Below are positions 8,477-16,677 of a DNA stretch of 64,000 nt, one piece after another; positions within the stretch are counted from its first letter, which is position 1, and the number at the start of each line of letters is the position of its first letter. Below the pieces are notes generated by a model, which was given only the letters and a program-made list of their open reading frames with translations, was not told where the DNA came from and searched no databases. The position numbers and the translations under genes are program-made. The DNA is from VRUE01 sp963807425 (GTDB taxonomy: Bacteria; Actinomycetota; Thermoleophilia; Solirubrobacterales; 70-9): positions 62,001 through 126,000 of the forward strand of contig CAWEBZ010000012.1 in the NCBI GenBank assembly GCA_963807425.1, given 5' to 3'.

Positions 8477-9838
8477 CTAGACGACGACGAGATCGTCGAA
8501 CCGGTGCAGCTCGGCGACCGGGAGCTTGGCGCGAACCAGCACGCCGTCGCTTCGCTCCTCGCGCTCCAGATCGCCCGCCACCTCGTGAAGTTCATGGAGG
8601 CGCCCGCCCTCGGTGTAGGGCACCAACAGCTCCACCTCCGCGAGGGTGTCTTCGAAGGCGACCTCGATCCGCGCCTTGAGGCGGTCGATCCCCTCCCCCT
8701 CCAGGGCCGAGACCAGGATCGCGTCTGGGTGGCGCAGGAGCACCTCGGCGCGTTCGTCCGGGTCGAGCAGGTCCGCCTTGTTGAGGACGAGCAGACGCGG
8801 CTTGTCGCCGGCGCCGATCTCCTCCAGGACCTCGTCGACCGCGCGCATGTCGGTGAGCTGCCGCTCCTCCGTGGCGGCGGCATCGGCTACACGGAGGATC
8901 AGGTCGGCGAGGACGGTCTCCTCGAGCGTCGCCTTGAAGGCCTCGACAAGTTGGTGCGGCAGCTTCTCGATGAAGCCGACGGTGTCGGTCAACAGGTAAT
9001 CGCGGCCGGAGAGCTCGAAGCTGCGGGTGGTCGGGTCGAGGGTGTGGAACAGCCTGTCGCCGACCCCGACCTCAGCTCCCGTGATCGCGTTGAGCAGGGT
9101 CGACTTGCCGGCGTTGGTGTAGCCGGCGAGGGCGACGCGGGGCAGCGAGGAGCGCTCACGCCGCGCCCTCATCACGCCGCGGTTGCGCTCGAGCCGCGTC
9201 AGCCGCCGACGCAGCGCCGCGATCCGGTTGCGGGCAAGGCGGCGGTCGGTCTCGATCTGGCTCTCTCCTGGCCCCCTGGTGCCGATGCCGCCATCCATCC
9301 TGCCGGCGCCGAGGCGCTCGAGGTGGGTCCACAGCCCCCTCATGCGCGCCATGTTGTATTCGAGCTGCGCGAGCTCGACCTGAAGCTTGCCCTCGGCCGA
9401 GTGAGCATGGTCGGCGAAGATGTCGAGGATCACCGCGGTGCGGTCAATCACCGGCACGCCGAGGGCAGCCTCGAGGTTGCGCTCCTGGCGCGGCGCCAGC
9501 TCGTCGTCGCAGGCGACGAGGTTGGCGTCGCAAGCGGCGATCTCCGCCTTCAGCTCGGTCAGCCGGCCACGGCCGAAGTAGCGGTCCGGGTCCGGAGCCT
9601 CGCGTTGCTGGATTGCCTCGCCCGCGGTCGCCACCCCGGCCGTGCGCAGCAGCTCCTTCAGCTCGGCAAGCGGGTTGTCCTCGCCGCCCCCGTTGGCGAT
9701 GCCGATCGCCAGCGCCCGTTGGCGGGCCCTCGGGTTGGAGACACCGGCGCCGTTGGCGCTGCGCTGTGTCTCTGCCTTGCGTCCGTTTCTCGACCGTTGC
9801 ACCCTGCATCCGATTGTAGGCGGGCACCGGGCCGCCAT
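8477..9838 (-). CDS. hflX: Ribosome-associated GTPase HflX
   Basis: About 442-454 residues; ATG 9838 and GTG 9802 are both possible starts. The N-terminal HflX domain carries DPDRYFGRGRLTELK and the family signature GIGTRGPGESQIETDRR, followed by a helical linker. The GTPase domain shows G1 GYTNAGKST, G3 DTVGFI, G4 NKADL and G5 SALEG. HflX binds the large ribosomal subunit and splits stalled or stressed 70S ribosomes. The start is limited on the 5' side by the divergent epimerase gene at 9858. A conserved actinobacterial order places hflX near dapF and miaA, and the same neighbourhood is seen here with a few inserted genes. Confidence 0.95.
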   Translation of the reverse strand: MAARCPPTIGCRVQRSRNGRKAETQRSANGAGVSNPRARQRALAIGIANGGGEDNPLAELKELLRTAGVATAGEAIQQREAPDPDRYFGRGRLTELKAEIAACDANLVACDDELAPRQERNLEAALGVPVIDRTAVILDIFADHAHSAEGKLQVELAQLEYNMARMRGLWTHLERLGAGRMDGGIGTRGPGESQIETDRRLARNRIAALRRRLTRLERNRGVMRARRERSSLPRVALAGYTNAGKSTLLNAITGAEVGVGDRLFHTLDPTTRSFELSGRDYLLTDTVGFIEKLPHQLVEAFKATLEETVLADLILRVADAAATEERQLTDMRAVDEVLEEIGAGDKPRLLVLNKADLLDPDERAEVLLRHPDAILVSALEGEGIDRLKARIEVAFEDTLAEVELLVPYTEGGRLHELHEVAGDLEREERSDGVLVRAKLPVAELHRFDDLVVV

Positions 9839-9857
9839 CCGGATAGGCTTACGCGCT

Positions 9858-10853
9858 GTGAAGGTCTTCGTGACTGGGGGAACGGGGTTCATCGGCGGCG
9901 AGGTCGTACGCCAGCTGCGCCAGCGCGGCGACGACGTCGTTTGCCTCGTCCGTAACCCCGAGAAGGGCAAGAAGGTCGCCGACCTCGGCTGCGAGCTGAT
10001 CTCCGGCGATCTCAGTGATGAGGCCGCGCTGCGCAGAGGCATGGAGGGCTGCGACGCCGCCATCCATGCCGCCGCGATGTACGAGGTCGGCATTCCGGCC
10101 AAGCAGCACCCGGCGATGTACGAGGCCAACGTCGAGGGCACGGAGAAAGTCCTGCGCGCCGCGCTGGATGCCGGAGTCCCCAAGGTCGTCTACGTCTCGA
10201 CTGTGGGCGCCTTCGGCAACACCCATCACAAAGTCGTCGATGAGACATACGAGCACCCCGGCAAGGAATTCACCTCCTACTACGAGGAGACGAAGCTCGA
10301 GGGACACCGGGTGGCGAAGCGGATGATCGCGGACGAGAGCCTGCCTGGAGTGATCGTTCAGCCGGGCGGCGTCTATGGCCCTGGCGATACCTCACAGGTC
10401 GCCGACCTGCTCGAGCAATTCCTCGACGGCAAGCTGCCGCTGCTGCCCTTCCCCGAGCTCGGTATCTGCCTCACGCACGTCGAAGACATCGCCGCCGGGA
10501 TCCTCCTCGCCGTCGACAAGGGCAAGGTCGGAGAGACCTACGTGCTGAGCGGGCCGGTGACGACGATGCGCGACGCGGTCGAGGTGGTCGCCGGATTGAG
10601 CGGACGCAAGGCTCCCAAGCGGGCGCTCCCCACCTCGCTGATGAAGGCGCTTGTGCCGATCGGGCCCCTTGTCGGCAAGATGATGGGCCAGCCGCCGAAT
10701 CTGCGCGAGATGATTTCCTCGGCCGACGGGGTCACCTTCTGGGCAAGCCACGAGAAGGCGAGCCGCGAGCTCGGCTACGCCCCACGTGGCATGGAGGAAG
10801 GCATGCGGCAGACGCTGGAAGCCGACGAGCGGTTCCCCGCCCCGGTGGCCTGA
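9858..10853 (+). CDS. Extended SDR / NAD-dependent epimerase family protein
   Basis: 331 residues from GTG 9858. The Rossmann start VKVFVTGGTGFIGGEVV carries the GxxGxxG nucleotide loop, GDLSD is the second-strand end, and SYYEETKLEG supplies the Tyr-x-x-x-Lys catalytic pair. The overall length and the C-terminal LGYAPRGMEEGM motif fit the extended SDR group of dihydroflavonol reductase-like or epimerase proteins. The substrate is not evident. It is divergent from hflX and 16 bases upstream of the metallo-beta-lactamase-fold gene, with which it probably forms a small operon. Confidence 0.85.
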   Translation: MKVFVTGGTGFIGGEVVRQLRQRGDDVVCLVRNPEKGKKVADLGCELISGDLSDEAALRRGMEGCDAAIHAAAMYEVGIPAKQHPAMYEANVEGTEKVLRAALDAGVPKVVYVSTVGAFGNTHHKVVDETYEHPGKEFTSYYEETKLEGHRVAKRMIADESLPGVIVQPGGVYGPGDTSQVADLLEQFLDGKLPLLPFPELGICLTHVEDIAAGILLAVDKGKVGETYVLSGPVTTMRDAVEVVAGLSGRKAPKRALPTSLMKALVPIGPLVGKMMGQPPNLREMISSADGVTFWASHEKASRELGYAPRGMEEGMRQTLEADERFPAPVA

Positions 10854-10869
10854 GCGGCTCCGGGCTGCG

Positions 10870-11691
10870 ATGCGGGTAATCGACGTCAAGCACCTTGGGC
10901 GGCCGCATGTGATCGGTTGCTGGGAGGTCGACGGCGCGCTCGTCGACCCCGGTCCCCAGTCCTCGATGGAGACGCTGCTCGAGGCGCTAGGCGACCAGCA
11001 GCCGCGAGCGCTGCTGCTCACCCACATCCACCTCGATCACGCGGCGGCCACTGGTGCTCTTGTGCGCCGCTGGCCCGAGCTCGAGGTCTACGTTCACGAG
11101 CGCGGCGCACCGCACCTGATCGATCCCAGCAAGCTGCTCGCCAGCGCCACGCGACTCTACGGCGACGCGATGGACCGCCTCTGGGGCGAGATCGTTCCCG
11201 TGCCGGAGGCCAATGTGAAGCCACTCGCCGGCGGTGAGCAGGTGCTGAGGATGCGGGTGGCCTACACCCCCGGACACGCTTCCCACCACGTTTGCTACCT
11301 GCATGAGGACAGCGGCACGGCGTTCGTCGGCGACGTCGCCGCGGTGCGTATACCCGGCTCGAACTTGATCGTCCCGCCGACGCCCCCACCCGACATCGAC
11401 GTCGAGACCTGGGAGGAATCGATCGGTGTCGTCGAGGGCTGGAGGCCGGAGCGGCTTGCCCTGACCCACTTCGGTCAGGTCGATGAGCCCACTGAGCATC
11501 TGGCGATGGTGCGCGAGCGCCTGCGCGAGGAGGCGGAGCTCGCTCGTGATCTCTCCGAGGAGGACTACGAGCGCCGTCACAGAAACCGTGTCGCGGAAAG
11601 TGCCGACCCCGAGACGGCCGCAGAGCTGATCCAGTGCGTGCCGCCTGAGTATCAGTGGCGCGGCCTCAACCGCTACTGGGAAAAGCACTAG
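10870..11691 (+). CDS. Metallo-beta-lactamase-fold hydrolase
   Basis: 273 residues. The metal motif LTHIHLDHAAATG (HxHxDH) lies near residue 52; TPGHASHHVCY supplies the second-site histidine and FVGDVAA the bridging Asp. The C-terminal ~60 residues form an acidic and basic helix with LSEEDYERRHRNR. This is the broad hydrolase family whose members include glyoxalase II-like and beta-lactamase-like enzymes; the substrate here is unknown. It follows the epimerase gene by 16 bases. A secreted copper-type lipoprotein gene comes next, after a 50-base gap with its own strong Shine-Dalgarno sequence. Confidence 0.87.
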   Translation: MRVIDVKHLGRPHVIGCWEVDGALVDPGPQSSMETLLEALGDQQPRALLLTHIHLDHAAATGALVRRWPELEVYVHERGAPHLIDPSKLLASATRLYGDAMDRLWGEIVPVPEANVKPLAGGEQVLRMRVAYTPGHASHHVCYLHEDSGTAFVGDVAAVRIPGSNLIVPPTPPPDIDVETWEESIGVVEGWRPERLALTHFGQVDEPTEHLAMVRERLREEAELARDLSEEDYERRHRNRVAESADPETAAELIQCVPPEYQWRGLNRYWEKH

Positions 11692-11741
11692 CTTTACTTA
11701 AAACTGGGTATGCAAGACCCAACCGAGACCGGAGGTTCGCC

Positions 11742-12584
11742 GTGAGCAGGAAAGCCAGTCGCCTTTCGAGACATGCCGTCGCAGGTCTTGCCGTCCTTTC
11801 CGTGGCAGTCGGCCTAGCCGCTTGTGGCAGCGACAGCGAGGACGCTCAGACCCTCACGTTCACGCTAAGTGGCGATGGAAAAGCGGCGAAGCTCAGCGGC
11901 CCCAGCAGCGCCGACACCGGCCTCGCCGAGATCACGCTGAAGAACGAATCGGATCGTGAAGGAGAGGCGCAGCTGATCCGGGTCGATGGGGATCGCACAC
12001 CCGAGGAAGTCACGGAAGGGCTGGAAGCAGCAACGCAAGGCCAGGCCTTCCCCGAGTGGTTCTTCGCTGGCGGGGGCGTTGGCACCACCGCTGCCGGAGA
12101 GAGCCAGACCGTGACCCAGGTGCTGGAGCCCGGCACCTACTACGCCTTCGACACGGAAGGCGAGATCGATGCTTCCACCGCGCCGGCGGTCGAGGTCAGT
12201 GGCGATGCCTCCGATGAGACCGTCGAGGCCGATGAGACGATCGACGCCTTCGAGTACGGATTCAAGGCCGAATCATTGTCTCCGGGCGAAGTCGAGGTGG
12301 CCTTCGACAACACCGGCACCCAGCCTCATCACCTGCTCGCCGCCCAGCTGAGCGGGGAGACCACGGTCGACGACGTCGAGAGCTTCTTCGAGAACGAAAA
12401 AGGCAAACCGCCCTTCGAGGAAAAAGGCTTCCAGTCCACCGCGGTGATCGAAGGCGGCGAAGGCCAGTTGGTCACGCTCGATCTCAAGCCGGGACGCTAC
12501 GTCCTCTTCTGCTTTATCAGCGACCGCAAGGGCGGTCCTCCCCATGCCCTCAAGGGGATGGTCGACGAAGTCGAGGTCGAGTAG
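11742..12584 (+). CDS. Lipoprotein with two cupredoxin-like domains
   Basis: 280 residues from GTG 11742, chosen because GGAGG lies 6 bases upstream and the signal peptide begins right there (SRKASRLSRH, then a hydrophobic run). The lipobox VGLAAC gives a lipidated Cys near residue 29. Two tandem beta-sandwich repeats follow. The first lacks copper ligands. The second has the ligand order of a type 1 copper site: His in TQPHHLL, Cys in YVLFCFISD, His in GGPPHALKGM and the Met of the same segment. It may therefore carry electrons or copper outside the membrane; copper binding is inferred. Confidence 0.8.
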   Translation: MSRKASRLSRHAVAGLAVLSVAVGLAACGSDSEDAQTLTFTLSGDGKAAKLSGPSSADTGLAEITLKNESDREGEAQLIRVDGDRTPEEVTEGLEAATQGQAFPEWFFAGGGVGTTAAGESQTVTQVLEPGTYYAFDTEGEIDASTAPAVEVSGDASDETVEADETIDAFEYGFKAESLSPGEVEVAFDNTGTQPHHLLAAQLSGETTVDDVESFFENEKGKPPFEEKGFQSTAVIEGGEGQLVTLDLKPGRYVLFCFISDRKGGPPHALKGMVDEVEVE

Positions 12585-12587
12585 CCG

Positions 12588-13757
12588 CTAGGAGAGGTGC
12601 TCGCGCATGCGCTCGACGGCCTCTGTGATGCGGTCGTCGGGCGTAGTGAGCGAGATGCGGAAGAAGCCCTCGCCGCTGGGCCCGTACATCGAGCCGGGCG
12701 AGACGACAACGGCCGCCTCTTCGAGGACCTGCTCGGAGAAAGAGGTCGAGGTATGTCCTTTCGGAACCGGCGCCCAGACGTAGATCGTGCCCTTCGGGGC
12801 CGCTACCTCGACGCCGATCTCGCGCAGCGCCTCGACCACCAGGTCACGGCGGCGGACGTAGGTCTCGTTCATTCGCTGCAGCGGCCCCTTTGGACCACGC
12901 AGGGCTTCGGCGCCGGCAAGCTGAACGGCCTCGAAGAGGCCCGAGTCGACGTTGGTCTTCAACCGCCAGTAGGTCTGGATCGCATCGGCGTTGCCGAGGA
13001 TCGCGGCGCAGCGCCAGCCGGTCATGTTGAAGCCCTTGGAGAGCGAGAAGACCTCGACTCCAACGTCCTTGGCGCCCGGCGTCTCGAGGAAGCTCGGCGC
13101 GACATAGCCGTCGTAGGTCGTCTCTGAGTAAGCGTTGTCGTGGACGACGAGGATCTCGTGCTCGCGAGCAAAGGAGACCACCATCTCGAAGAAGCCCTCG
13201 GGGACAACCGCGCCTGTCGGGTTGTTCGGGTAGTTGATGAACATCAGGCGGGCTCTTGCCGCCGTCTCGGCGGGGACCGCGCTGAGGTCCGGGGCGAAGC
13301 CCAGCTCGGGCACGAGCGGCAGCAGCTCTGGGGTGGCGCCGGCGAGGATTGGGCCGCCGGTGTAGACCGGGTAGCCGGGATCGGAGGCAAGTGCGACCCC
13401 GCCCGGATCGAGGAAGGCGAAGCAGAGGTTGTAGATGCACTCCTTGGCACCAATCGCCGGGATCACCTCGTTCTCGGGGTCGATCTCAACTCCGAAGCGC
13501 TCCCCGTAGAACTCAGAGAAAGCCTCGCGGAACTCCGCCCGGCCGCGGTTGGTTGGGTACTTTTGGTTGTCGTTCCCGGTCACCGCCTCCTGCATCGCCT
13601 TGACGATGTGCGGGTAGGTCGGTTCGTCGGGGTCGCCGATGCCGAGGCTGATCACGTCGATACCGGCGGCACGCTTGTCGGCGATGCGCCGCTCCAGCTC
13701 CTGGAACATGTAGGGAGGCATCGCCTCAAGCCGCTTGGACGGATCCGAGATCGCCAT
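12588..13757 (-). CDS. dapL: LL-diaminopimelate aminotransferase-type class I aminotransferase
   Basis: 389 residues. It is a PLP fold-type I aminotransferase with the pyridoxal lysine in SLSKGFNMTGWR, SLGIGDPDEPT near residue 37, NYPNNPTGA for the cofactor phosphate side, and FFRISLTTPDDR with the substrate-carboxylate arginine. In the DapL pathway it converts tetrahydrodipicolinate directly to LL-diaminopimelate using glutamate. The next gene, dapF, encodes the epimerase acting on that product, and dapA/dapB are 17 kb away in the same window; this pairing is why DapL is preferred over a general aspartate or alanine aminotransferase. Confidence 0.87.
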   Translation of the reverse strand: MAISDPSKRLEAMPPYMFQELERRIADKRAAGIDVISLGIGDPDEPTYPHIVKAMQEAVTGNDNQKYPTNRGRAEFREAFSEFYGERFGVEIDPENEVIPAIGAKECIYNLCFAFLDPGGVALASDPGYPVYTGGPILAGATPELLPLVPELGFAPDLSAVPAETAARARLMFINYPNNPTGAVVPEGFFEMVVSFAREHEILVVHDNAYSETTYDGYVAPSFLETPGAKDVGVEVFSLSKGFNMTGWRCAAILGNADAIQTYWRLKTNVDSGLFEAVQLAGAEALRGPKGPLQRMNETYVRRRDLVVEALREIGVEVAAPKGTIYVWAPVPKGHTSTSFSEQVLEEAAVVVSPGSMYGPSGEGFFRISLTTPDDRITEAVERMREHLS

Positions 13758-13769
13758 CGGCGCGGAAAT

Positions 13770-14618
13770 CTATTCGTCCAGCTCGGCGAGCGCTGCCAGC
13801 ATCTCGACCGAGAGCAAGCCGGAGCAGGTCGGCTCGGCCCAGCCAGTTAGGCGCAGATCGAGATCGGCGGCGGAAATCTCGACCTCCAGCTCACCCCCAT
13901 CCAGCTCGACGGTGATCGGGCTGGCGGCACCCCGCAGGAAGGCGGCAACCGCTGCACCGCTTGCACCGGTCCCGGAAGAGAGCGTCTCCCCCACCCCGCG
14001 CTCGAAGATCCGCGCCCGCACCCTGCTGCCGTCGACCGAGTAGAAGGAGACGTTGGTGCGGTTGGGGAAGAGCTCGCTCGCTTCGATCCCCGGCCCGATC
14101 TCCGATAGATCTAGCTCCTCCAGCCCCTCGGGAATCGCGATCGCGCACTGCGGGTTGCCAATCGAGACATGCTGGAAAGCCCACTGGCGGCCGCCTGAAC
14201 GGACGGTCCCAGTCCCGTCCGGAGGACCAGAGGGAAAGTCCTTCGAGGTCGTCGAGGCCCGGCCCATCTCGACCGTGCAGGTCCGCTCCGAGGTGATCGT
14301 CGGCGTTATCGGCCCAGCGGCCGTCAGGATCGAGAAGTTGTCCTCATCGGTCCAGCCGTGGCGGCGCAGATAGAGGATCGCCTCCCGCGCCCCGTTTCCC
14401 GAGAGCTCGGCCTCGGAGCCGTCGGGATTGAAGATCCGCAACTCGGCGAGGAACCCTGGGTCCTCGCTACGCGCGAGCAGCAGCACCCCGTCCGACCCCA
14501 GCCCGAAATGGGGATCGCAGATCCGCCGCACCCGTGCCGCGTTCAGCTCCCAGGGAAGCCCCTCCGCCTCAACGATCAGGTAATCGTTCCCCAGCGCCTG
14601 CCACTTCTCGAATCGCAT
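13770..14618 (-). CDS. dapF: Diaminopimelate epimerase with both catalytic cysteines replaced by serine
   Basis: 282 residues with the DapF two-lobe fold and conserved flanking motifs: QALGNDYLIVE at the start, GLGSDGVLLL near residue 39, NPDGSEAELSGNGAR and GVGETLSSGTGASGAA. In the usual enzyme the two catalytic Cys sit at CGNGAR and CGTGA; here they are Ser73 and Ser215. Everything around them is conserved, so this is a substitution and not decay. The enzyme interconverts LL- and meso-diaminopimelate for lysine and peptidoglycan. It is 12 bases upstream of dapL. Whether the Ser/Ser form is a fully active epimerase is open. Confidence 0.88.
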   Translation of the reverse strand: MRFEKWQALGNDYLIVEAEGLPWELNAARVRRICDPHFGLGSDGVLLLARSEDPGFLAELRIFNPDGSEAELSGNGAREAILYLRRHGWTDEDNFSILTAAGPITPTITSERTCTVEMGRASTTSKDFPSGPPDGTGTVRSGGRQWAFQHVSIGNPQCAIAIPEGLEELDLSEIGPGIEASELFPNRTNVSFYSVDGSRVRARIFERGVGETLSSGTGASGAAVAAFLRGAASPITVELDGGELEVEISAADLDLRLTGWAEPTCSGLLSVEMLAALAELDE

Positions 14619-14639
14619 CGAAGCGCGAGCCTAACGACT

Positions 14640-14670
14640 CACGCGGCCGCCATGCATCGGCGGCCGCGTG
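14640..14670 (-). terminator. Strong G+C hairpin between the repeat-protein gene and dapF
   Basis: A 12-base perfect inverted repeat (arms 14640-14651 and 14659-14670) with a 7-base loop lies 14 bases after the stop of the secreted repeat-protein gene and 21 bases before the dapF start. No T run follows, as is common for actinobacterial terminators. It would separate the inserted gene from the dapF-dapL unit. Confidence 0.6.
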
Positions 14671-14683
14671 GCAGGTTATGCGA

Positions 14684-15865
14684 TCAGGACTTCACATAGA
14701 ACGGGTTTGGCGTCGTGATTTTGTAGTTGATTTCTTGGCCTGCTATGCCTTCCCAGGTTGCGGTAGTGCTGCAGAACAGCGATGAGCCCGTCAAGCCCAC
14801 TTTGGTCGGCCAATAGAATTTGGCTGGTGCCCCTCCTTGCACGTTGAACGTGAGTTCGGTCGTTTCATACGCACAGTTTTCAAAGAGCCCGCCGCATTTG
14901 ATTTTGACGGCAGGCGGGCCGGTGTTTTTTTTGCGCAAGGTGAGCGTCTCGCTGCCGTCGCTGGTCCGTTCTATTTCCATGCGATACGGCAATCCCAGCG
15001 CTTCGATCGCGCATGCACCTCCAGCGCATTGACCGAAGGTCAAGCTGGTCACTTCGCCGATGATCGGATTGCCAGTTTCTGTCGTGGTTTTGCCTTCCAT
15101 GGTCGATTCTGTGCATGAAGGTTCCTTGGGCACTTTTTCGTACGTGTAGACGAACTTAAAGGTTGCCGCGAGCGAGGCTTTGATCGTCGTTCCGGTGCCA
15201 AGGATTTCGCCCACCGGGCAGGGTGCTTTGTCTTCTTTGCATAGGACCGGAGCCACTGGTTCGCTGACCAAGAAAAGAGGTTCCGGGCTAAGGACTTTGT
15301 ATTCGGCGGTCCATTCCGCTTCTTTGGGGCAACTTGCGCCTTTTGGCACCAGCTGGCCCGATGCGAAATTTAGGATCGCCGGGGTGCCGCCTTCGACTTC
15401 GGTCGTCGGTTTCGCTGATATGAATGTGCAGTTGATGCCGGCGGGCGCGCAGGTGACTTGCGTGTTGAGACCCAATGTCATCGTGCCGTCACCCAAGCCG
15501 GTTGGCTGGAATGTGGCGTTGTAGGGAAGCCCCAGCGTTGTGACGCTGGCACAAGCCGCGCCTCCGCCGCCGACTCGATTACAGGCAAACGGCCATTCTT
15601 CGATGCTCGCGTTCGATTCGACGAGTTTGCCGCTCGGTTTCGACGTTTTGCATTCGATGTCTATTGCATTGGTGTTGAGATAGGCGGTGGTCGCTGTTTC
15701 GGGCACCGCTTCGAAGTTGGTGCCCGTCGCGTAGATCTGTTCCTCGGGACAGGGGTCTTCATTTTCTCCGCACAATGTCGTGGCCGAGGCCGAGCTGGCG
15801 CTGACAAGAGCCATCGTGGCAAGCGCGATGAGCATGGCGAGGCCGAGCATCTTGAGGTACCTCAT
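14684..15865 (-). CDS. Secreted protein with two ~180-residue cysteine-rich repeats, function unknown
   Basis: 393 residues from ATG 15865, which has GGGGAGGAG about 10 bases upstream; a GTG nine bases earlier is possible. The signal peptide (MRYLKMLGLAMLIALATMAL, cleavage near SASA) precedes two homologous repeats beginning at LCGENEDPCPEEQI and LCKEDKAPCPVGEI. Both repeats share the pieces LGLPY, INC/ENC followed by aromatic-Ile/Glu, a GG-PA turn, and a closing Cys...W...Y...P. The paired cysteines suggest disulfides outside the cell. Base composition is clearly less G+C-rich than the neighbours, and the gene sits between miaA and dapF, which are usually adjacent. I do not recognise a known function. 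Confidence 0.82.
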   Translation of the reverse strand: MRYLKMLGLAMLIALATMALVSASSASATTLCGENEDPCPEEQIYATGTNFEAVPETATTAYLNTNAIDIECKTSKPSGKLVESNASIEEWPFACNRVGGGGAACASVTTLGLPYNATFQPTGLGDGTMTLGLNTQVTCAPAGINCTFISAKPTTEVEGGTPAILNFASGQLVPKGASCPKEAEWTAEYKVLSPEPLFLVSEPVAPVLCKEDKAPCPVGEILGTGTTIKASLAATFKFVYTYEKVPKEPSCTESTMEGKTTTETGNPIIGEVTSLTFGQCAGGACAIEALGLPYRMEIERTSDGSETLTLRKKNTGPPAVKIKCGGLFENCAYETTELTFNVQGGAPAKFYWPTKVGLTGSSLFCSTTATWEGIAGQEINYKITTPNPFYVKS

Positions 15866-15906
15866 GGCAGTCACTCCTCCCCTGCCTTTGAGTTACGGTT
15901 CTACCA

Positions 15907-15936
15907 GCCTTACCACAGCGGGGGTCTAGTAGTCAA
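15907..15936 (-). promoter_or_regulatory. Candidate sigma-70 promoter of the secreted repeat protein
   Basis: On the minus strand TTGACT (15936-15931) and TAAGGC (15912-15907) are separated by 18 bases, about 40 bases before the ATG at 15865. The -35 box is good and the -10 box weak. It fits the idea that this gene is transcribed on its own, independent of the miaB-miaA operon upstream. Confidence 0.4.
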
Positions 15937-15951
15937 ATATCGTGTAGCGAT

Positions 15952-16677
15952 TCAGGCGATCGCGGCGGCGATCTTGGTGGCTATGTCGGCGTCGCTGCAA
16001 CCGGTGCGGTCGATCGTGTGCAAGTTGGGCATCTTGCGCATCCAGCTGAGCTGACGGCGGGCATAGTTGCGCGAGCGTTGCTTCATCAGCTCGAGGTCGC
16101 CGCTCGGCAGCTCGTCGAAGCCGAGGGCCTTGCGGGCGGTGCGGGATGGGCCCATGGCCTCCGCCGCTTTCACCTCGTCGATCGCCCCGGCTGCCGCAAT
16201 CGCCTCGGTGCGGGCGTCGATTCGCTCATAGAGCTGGGCGCGGTCCATCTCGAGACCGAAGATCTGGGTCGGGTGCCGTGTCTCAGGAGACCAAAGCTCG
16301 GAGCTCTCGTCTTCCGGCGGGGCCTTGACCAGCGAAAGCTCGGCGATCGCGGCCCGCAGATACAAGCCGGTTCCACCCACCACGATCGGCCGCCGCCCGG
16401 CCTCCAGGGCCGCATCGATTTCCGCATGGGCCAGAGGCATGTAGTCCCCCACCGAGAACGGCTGCGTAACCGGCACAAACCCGATCAGCCTGTGCTCCAG
16501 CTTTTCCTGCTCGGCGGGAGTTGCAACGCCGGTCAGGGTTGCCAAGCCCTCGTAGACCTGCAGCGCATCGCAGGAGATCGCAATTGAATCTTCGCCGCGC
16601 TTTCGAAGCTTTTCGGCCAGCGCGATGGCCACCCCGGTCTTGCCGACCCCGGTCGGGCCGAAAATCGCGACGATCAC
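15952..16677 (-). CDS. miaA: tRNA dimethylallyltransferase, short form
   Basis: 241 residues from GTG 16677, overlapping the miaB stop by four bases. It adds the dimethylallyl group to A37 of UNN-reading tRNAs, the substrate for MiaB. The P-loop FGPTGVGKTGVAIALAEKL, the segment ISCDALQVYEGL and PIVVGGTGLYLRAAI are clear, and QRSRNYARRQLSWMRK near the C-terminus is the family RRYAKRQ.TW.R motif. Family members are usually about 300 residues. The missing part is the insertion after GTGLYLRAAI that normally contains HPND-x-RR-x-x-RALEV. The reading frame is unbroken, so this looks like a real domain loss. Confidence 0.88.
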   Translation of the reverse strand: MIVAIFGPTGVGKTGVAIALAEKLRKRGEDSIAISCDALQVYEGLATLTGVATPAEQEKLEHRLIGFVPVTQPFSVGDYMPLAHAEIDAALEAGRRPIVVGGTGLYLRAAIAELSLVKAPPEDESSELWSPETRHPTQIFGLEMDRAQLYERIDARTEAIAAAGAIDEVKAAEAMGPSRTARKALGFDELPSGDLELMKQRSRNYARRQLSWMRKMPNLHTIDRTGCSDADIATKIAAAIA

